Source: Solimicrobium silvestre
GTDB lineage: Bacteria; Pseudomonadota; Gammaproteobacteria; Burkholderiales; Burkholderiaceae_D
DNA: 64,000 nucleotides
Assembly (NCBI RefSeq): GCF_002976435.1
Contig: NZ_PUGF01000009.1
Coordinates: 62,001 to 126,000 of the forward strand
Reading direction: 5' to 3'
The position numbers and the translations under genes were made by a program. The stretch's first letter is position 1. Each line of letters starts with the position of its first letter. Positions 60,316-64,000 of this stretch are shown piece by piece. The notes beneath the pieces are model-generated. The model was not told the origin of the DNA, did no database searches, and saw nothing but the letters and a program-made list of their open reading frames with translations.

Positions 60316-62804
60316 TGCGCAGCACAATTATCGGCTTTGTTTTAGGAGTTTTACTGCTACAACAGCAGCGCAGTTTGTGGGAATGGCCTGCTTTAGCGGC
60401 GTTAATATGTGTGGCTGTACTAATTTTTCTTTCATTGCGTTGGGTGCACAGGGCTGCCTTATGCAACTTGTTCATGTTGCTGGTGGGTGGGTTGTCCGGC
60501 TGGGTTTGGGCGAGTGGCTTTGCCATTGTTGCTTTATCTACCCGATTAGCGCCAGAAATAGAAGAACAAGACATTGCAGTAGTCGGCGTTATCAGTAGTT
60601 TGCCGAGTCAATCTGATTATGGACAGCGTTTTCAGTTTTCAATTGAACGGGTTCTCACCCCTAATGTGAACTCCGCTCACATGCCTGACAAAGTACTACT
60701 CAGCTGGTACGAAGCAAATTCTTTTCAACGTTCTAATCCTCAAGTCAAAACACAATCAACAACGCCATTACAAGCCGGTGAACGCTGGCAGTTGAATGTA
60801 CGTTTGCGCAGACCGCATGGGTTAGCTAATCCTTATGGTTTCGATTATGAAGTCTGGTTATTAGAGCAGGGCTTGGACGCGACGGGTACCGTCAGAAATG
60901 ATCGTAACAATGCGATTAAAAATCAACAACTAAATAGCTTTGCGTTTAGCGTAAAAAATTGCATAGAATGGGCACGCGGAAAACTGCGCAATCGTATTTT
61001 AAGCGCATTACCTAATCAGCCTTATGCGCCAGTGCTGGTTGCATTGGTGATCGGCGAGCAAGGTGCCATAAGGCAAAGCGACTGGCAAGTGTTTGCCCGA
61101 ACCGGTATTAGTCACCTCATTTCCATCTCTGGCTTGCATGTCACCATGCTGTCCGGGATGTGTGCGAACCTGATGTTTTATCTATGGCGCAAATCATTTT
61201 TTACCCGTTACCAATTACCCTTAATTTTACCGGCGCATAAAGCAGCAGCTTTGTCGGGCTTTTTGATGGCGCTAATTTATGTCGCCTTGGCAGGTTTTGG
61301 CGTGCCAGCGCAACGTACTTTAATTATGATTGCTGTACTGGCTCTGGCCTTGTGGATGGATCGGGTAACAAGTGTCAGCAATGTGCTGTGTCTGGCTTTG
61401 GCCCTAGTGTTACTGGTTGATCCGTGGGCGGTATTGTGGCCGGGGTTTTGGTTGTCGTTTAGTGCTGTTGGCATCATATTTTTTGTCAGCTTAGGGCGAC
61501 GTGAGATGAAGGCGGTTGAACAATTCAGTCTATCGCCCAAACCTTCCATTCGAGCTAGCAAATTTTTTCAGCATATTCGACAAGCTTCAACTATCCAATA
61601 TGCAATTACCCTTGGTTTAGTGCCGCTGACGATGCTGCTGTTTAATCAGGTATCCATCGTCAGCCCGATCGCCAATGCGGTCGCGATTCCTATAGTCAGT
61701 TTGCTGGTAACGCCCTTCGCTTTATTGGGTAGCGTCCTTCCGGCACCGATAGGCACTTGGGTTTTGGTGCTGACCAATTTTATTTTGCAGTATTTAATTT
61801 CTTTTTTAGGTTGGTTAAGCCAACTTTCCTGGGCTGTATGGCAAGCGCCACGCCCTGAAGTCTGGATGTTTTTATGTGCGTTTGCCGGCACCTTTTGGTG
61901 TCTGGCACCAAAAGGCTGGCCGTTGCGTTGGGCGGGCTTGTTGGCATGGCTACCTTTGTGCTTAAACAGCAGTAATTTTCCAGCACCTGGTGAATTCAAA
62001 GTGACAGCGTTAGATGTGGGGCAGGGGATGGCGCTATTGATTGAAACTGAGAGACATCGTTTGTTATACGATACCGGCCCGTCCTATTCGCCAGAGTCGG
62101 ATGCAGGGAGTCGGGTAATTTATCCGTATTTGAAAATGCGCGGTATTAACCAGTTAGACGGTTTGATGATTAGCCACAACGACAGCGATCATTCCGGTGG
62201 TGCCTTGTCTTTGATGCAGCAACTGAAGATAAATTGGGTGGCAAGTTCTCTGGCGTTGGACAGCACGATAGTGCAAACAGCGCAACAACAGTCGCAGCAC
62301 ATCACTTGTTTAGCTGGACAATCATGGGAATGGGATGGCGTTCAATTTGAAGTGCTGCATCCACCCGCGGTGATTTATACCAGTGATAAATGGAAGCCGA
62401 ACGCTAAATCATGCACCTTAAAAATTACCAACGGTGCTCATTCGCTGTTATTGGCAGGCGATATTGAAGCGATTCAAGAAGATCAGCTGGTCAATAGCAT
62501 CCCAGAAAAGTTATCAGCTACCGTGCTACTTGCGCCGCATCATGGCAGCGGTACTTCTTCCACCACAGAATTTTTACGTGAAGTTAATCCGCAACTAGCC
62601 ATTTTCCAACTTGGATACCATAACCGTTACCGCCACCCGAAATCTTCGGTTTGGCAGCGTTATGCTGATTTTGGCATTACGCGCTTAAGAAATGATGATG
62701 CCGGTGCTATTACGCTCAAGTTTGGTGCTGAAGTGAGTTTTGAGGAATACCGCGTTACGGATGCACGGTATTGGCATCCAACATTGAGTGCTGATCGCTA
62801 TTAA
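60315..62804 (+). CDS. comEC: ComEC/Rec2-family competence protein
   Basis: 829 residues. It has N-terminal membrane helices with an OB-like periplasmic domain (about 20-240), a ComEC_N competence region with SHLISISGLHVTMLSG and further helices (about 245-560), and a C-terminal metallo-beta-lactamase-like domain with MISHNDSDHSGG and LAPHHGSGTSS. It forms the DNA-uptake channel across the inner membrane and may degrade the non-transforming strand. All domains are complete. Start overlaps tatD. Confidence 0.92.
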   Translation: MRSTIIGFVLGVLLLQQQRSLWEWPALAALICVAVLIFLSLRWVHRAALCNLFMLLVGGLSGWVWASGFAIVALSTRLAPEIEEQDIAVVGVISSLPSQSDYGQRFQFSIERVLTPNVNSAHMPDKVLLSWYEANSFQRSNPQVKTQSTTPLQAGERWQLNVRLRRPHGLANPYGFDYEVWLLEQGLDATGTVRNDRNNAIKNQQLNSFAFSVKNCIEWARGKLRNRILSALPNQPYAPVLVALVIGEQGAIRQSDWQVFARTGISHLISISGLHVTMLSGMCANLMFYLWRKSFFTRYQLPLILPAHKAAALSGFLMALIYVALAGFGVPAQRTLIMIAVLALALWMDRVTSVSNVLCLALALVLLVDPWAVLWPGFWLSFSAVGIIFFVSLGRREMKAVEQFSLSPKPSIRASKFFQHIRQASTIQYAITLGLVPLTMLLFNQVSIVSPIANAVAIPIVSLLVTPFALLGSVLPAPIGTWVLVLTNFILQYLISFLGWLSQLSWAVWQAPRPEVWMFLCAFAGTFWCLAPKGWPLRWAGLLAWLPLCLNSSNFPAPGEFKVTALDVGQGMALLIETERHRLLYDTGPSYSPESDAGSRVIYPYLKMRGINQLDGLMISHNDSDHSGGALSLMQQLKINWVASSLALDSTIVQTAQQQSQHITCLAGQSWEWDGVQFEVLHPPAVIYTSDKWKPNAKSCTLKITNGAHSLLLAGDIEAIQEDQLVNSIPEKLSATVLLAPHHGSGTSSTTEFLREVNPQLAIFQLGYHNRYRHPKSSVWQRYADFGITRLRNDDAGAITLKFGAEVSFEEYRVTDARYWHPTLSADRY

Positions 62805-62809
62805 ATTTG

Positions 62810-62842
62810 ATCCTTGGTTGAAATTAAGTTACAACTAAGGAT
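62810..62842 (+). terminator. Candidate terminator after comEC
   Basis: An 11-bp stem ATCCTTGGTTG/CAACTAAGGAT with one G-U pair and an 11-base loop. The T run is weak, so it may instead be a stem-loop near the next gene's start. Confidence 0.45.
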
Positions 62843-62879
62843 TATATTGTCGGTTACCAACACAACTTAGGGTAATGCA

Positions 62880-64000
62880 ATGACGGCCATTCCCGAACCA
62901 GAATTTTCTGCTCCCTTTTCTTCCTTATCTCTTGCTGATTTGGAATTAGCTGTTGCCCAAAAACCGCTAAATGTGGACTTACATAGACTGATGTTTGATA
63001 GAAAGCATCAGCAGGGCGATGAGCTTGGCGCGTTGGCGCATTTAATTGCTGCCAAAGCTATCGACGCATACTTAACCGATGATGGTAATAACGCTGCATG
63101 GCAACTCTACTTGGTTGCAACCGGTTACTTTATGAAGGGCGATTACGCAATTGCCGAACGCTGGTATCAGATTGTATTAACACTTGATCCCAACTTGGCT
63201 GCGGCCTATCAAAATTTAGTGGTAATTCATTTACACTTTGGCCGCCATGCCGAAGCGGAGGTGTGCCGAGCCCGCGCCTACCAGATTCAACGGGTGTTTA
63301 TTGACCCTGTCGTGAATCCAGTGCGTCAATTATTGATTTTATGCGTGGGTCGTACTCAAGGAAATATTCCCTACGAAGTATTGTTGTCGGCGGAAACCAG
63401 CCAGCGCATTAAATACATTATTGATTACGCCGATGTAACTGAAGATGCGCAGTTACCGCCCTATGATTTAGCCTTTAACGCGATTGGCGAGCCTGATGTT
63501 GCGGCACCATTGGCAGAGAGATTAGATCGCTTTATCCAGACTTGTCAGCGTCCGATTTTAAATTTACCGACGTTGGTTGCCCGTACTCAGCGCCATCTGT
63601 TGAGCGAATTAATGACAGGATTGGAAAACGTGGTCGTCGCGCCGTGTGTTCGAATGGAAGCTGAACCTGTTTCAGCAGAACAGTTGCAAGCGAACATAGT
63701 TAATGGCGATATACACTTTCCCGTTTTAGTGCGCCCAGCAGGAAGCCACGGCGGTCAGGGTTTGGTGCGCTGCGATGATCTGGTAGCAACTTTAACCGCC
63801 TTGCAAAGCACAGATTCGGCGCACTATTTAAGCAGTTTTATTGATTGCCGCAGCGCTGATGGCTACTTCAGAAAATATCGGATTATTTATGTCGACAAGC
63901 AGCCTTTTGCTTATCACTTAGCGATCTCAAACGAATGGATGGTGCATTATCATTCGGCTGACATGGTGAGTAACGCGTGGAAAATTGCAGAAGAAAAGCT
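62880..64000 (+). CDS. TPR protein with ATP-grasp-like C-domain (3' partial)
   Basis: The frame is open from ATG 62880 (TTAGGGTAATGCA upstream) to the end of the window, 373 codons. The N-terminal half has TPR units (GELGALAHL-type, then KGDYAIAERWYQIVLTLDPNLAAAYQNL). From about residue 275 the sequence HFPVLVRPAGSHGGQGLVRC and the later YFRKYRIIYVDKQPFAYHLAISN resemble an ATP-grasp fold, suggesting an amide- or peptide-ligase-like activity on an unknown substrate. The 3' end is outside, so length and catalytic residues cannot be judged. Confidence 0.75.
   Translation, partial: MTAIPEPEFSAPFSSLSLADLELAVAQKPLNVDLHRLMFDRKHQQGDELGALAHLIAAKAIDAYLTDDGNNAAWQLYLVATGYFMKGDYAIAERWYQIVLTLDPNLAAAYQNLVVIHLHFGRHAEAEVCRARAYQIQRVFIDPVVNPVRQLLILCVGRTQGNIPYEVLLSAETSQRIKYIIDYADVTEDAQLPPYDLAFNAIGEPDVAAPLAERLDRFIQTCQRPILNLPTLVARTQRHLLSELMTGLENVVVAPCVRMEAEPVSAEQLQANIVNGDIHFPVLVRPAGSHGGQGLVRCDDLVATLTALQSTDSAHYLSSFIDCRSADGYFRKYRIIYVDKQPFAYHLAISNEWMVHYHSADMVSNAWKIAEEK

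Overview
The window looks like part of a beta-proteobacterial chromosome, most likely Burkholderiales of a low-to-mid GC, Oxalobacteraceae-like type. The evidence is an earP-efp pair whose EF-P carries Arg32, a queE-queD-tadA-ldcA-ybiT cluster, and large hybrid kinases. Genus is not decided. The left half is an integrated siphophage (HK97-type head, lambda-type tail) that runs in from the left edge and ends near 30.6 kb. The right half is host chromosome.

Prophage late genes (1-22.2 kb, + strand): portal (5' end outside the window), ClpP-like protease, capsid, head-tail connectors, tail tube, tail chaperones G and GT, tape measure, M, L, K, I, J, tail-associated protein, holin candidate, SAR-like lysozyme and nested Rz/Rz1 spanins. 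Chaperone GT is reached by a textbook -1 frameshift site: heptamer A AAA AAC, a 6-nt spacer and a perfect 12-bp hairpin. The tail tube gene has an in-frame amber codon at codon 40 next to an 8-G run, so the phage is either defective or the base call is wrong. Non-morphogenetic genes (morons) interrupt the tail operon: an AT-rich module coding for two exported proteins and one membrane protein between the chaperones and the tape measure, and hicAB plus a lipoprotein between K and I. Hairpin-plus-T-run terminators recur between structural genes.

Prophage cargo (22.6-30.6 kb): a Dam-type methyltransferase; a ParB-like protein paired with a second D12-class methyltransferase (candidate defence or modification pair); a LexA-box-controlled umuD-umuC-yedK operon on the minus strand; and a very AT-rich P-loop ATPase resembling the Sll1717 family. 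The last 33 bp of the first dam gene are duplicated (31/33 identical) at 30563-30595, so the ParB-to-ATPase block sits between two copies of the dam 3' end, as if inserted there.

Host region (30.9-64 kb): earP and efp (translation factor and its rhamnosylase), queuosine genes queE/queD, tadA, ldcA, ABC-F gene ybiT and an RsmI-like methylase. Next comes a clearly GC-richer cassette (LysR regulator, aldo-keto reductase, carboxymuconolactone-decarboxylase-like protein, MFS exporter), followed by a 106-bp symmetric repeat element and an aldehyde dehydrogenase. A 1696-residue hybrid histidine kinase with four near-identical tandem PAS units overlaps a response-regulator diguanylate cyclase. After these come a fused ABC permease and its ATPase, a beta-propeller protein, a second diguanylate cyclase, a Fur-box-controlled siderophore receptor with a PepSY membrane protein, tatD-comEC, and a TPR/ATP-grasp-like gene cut by the right edge.
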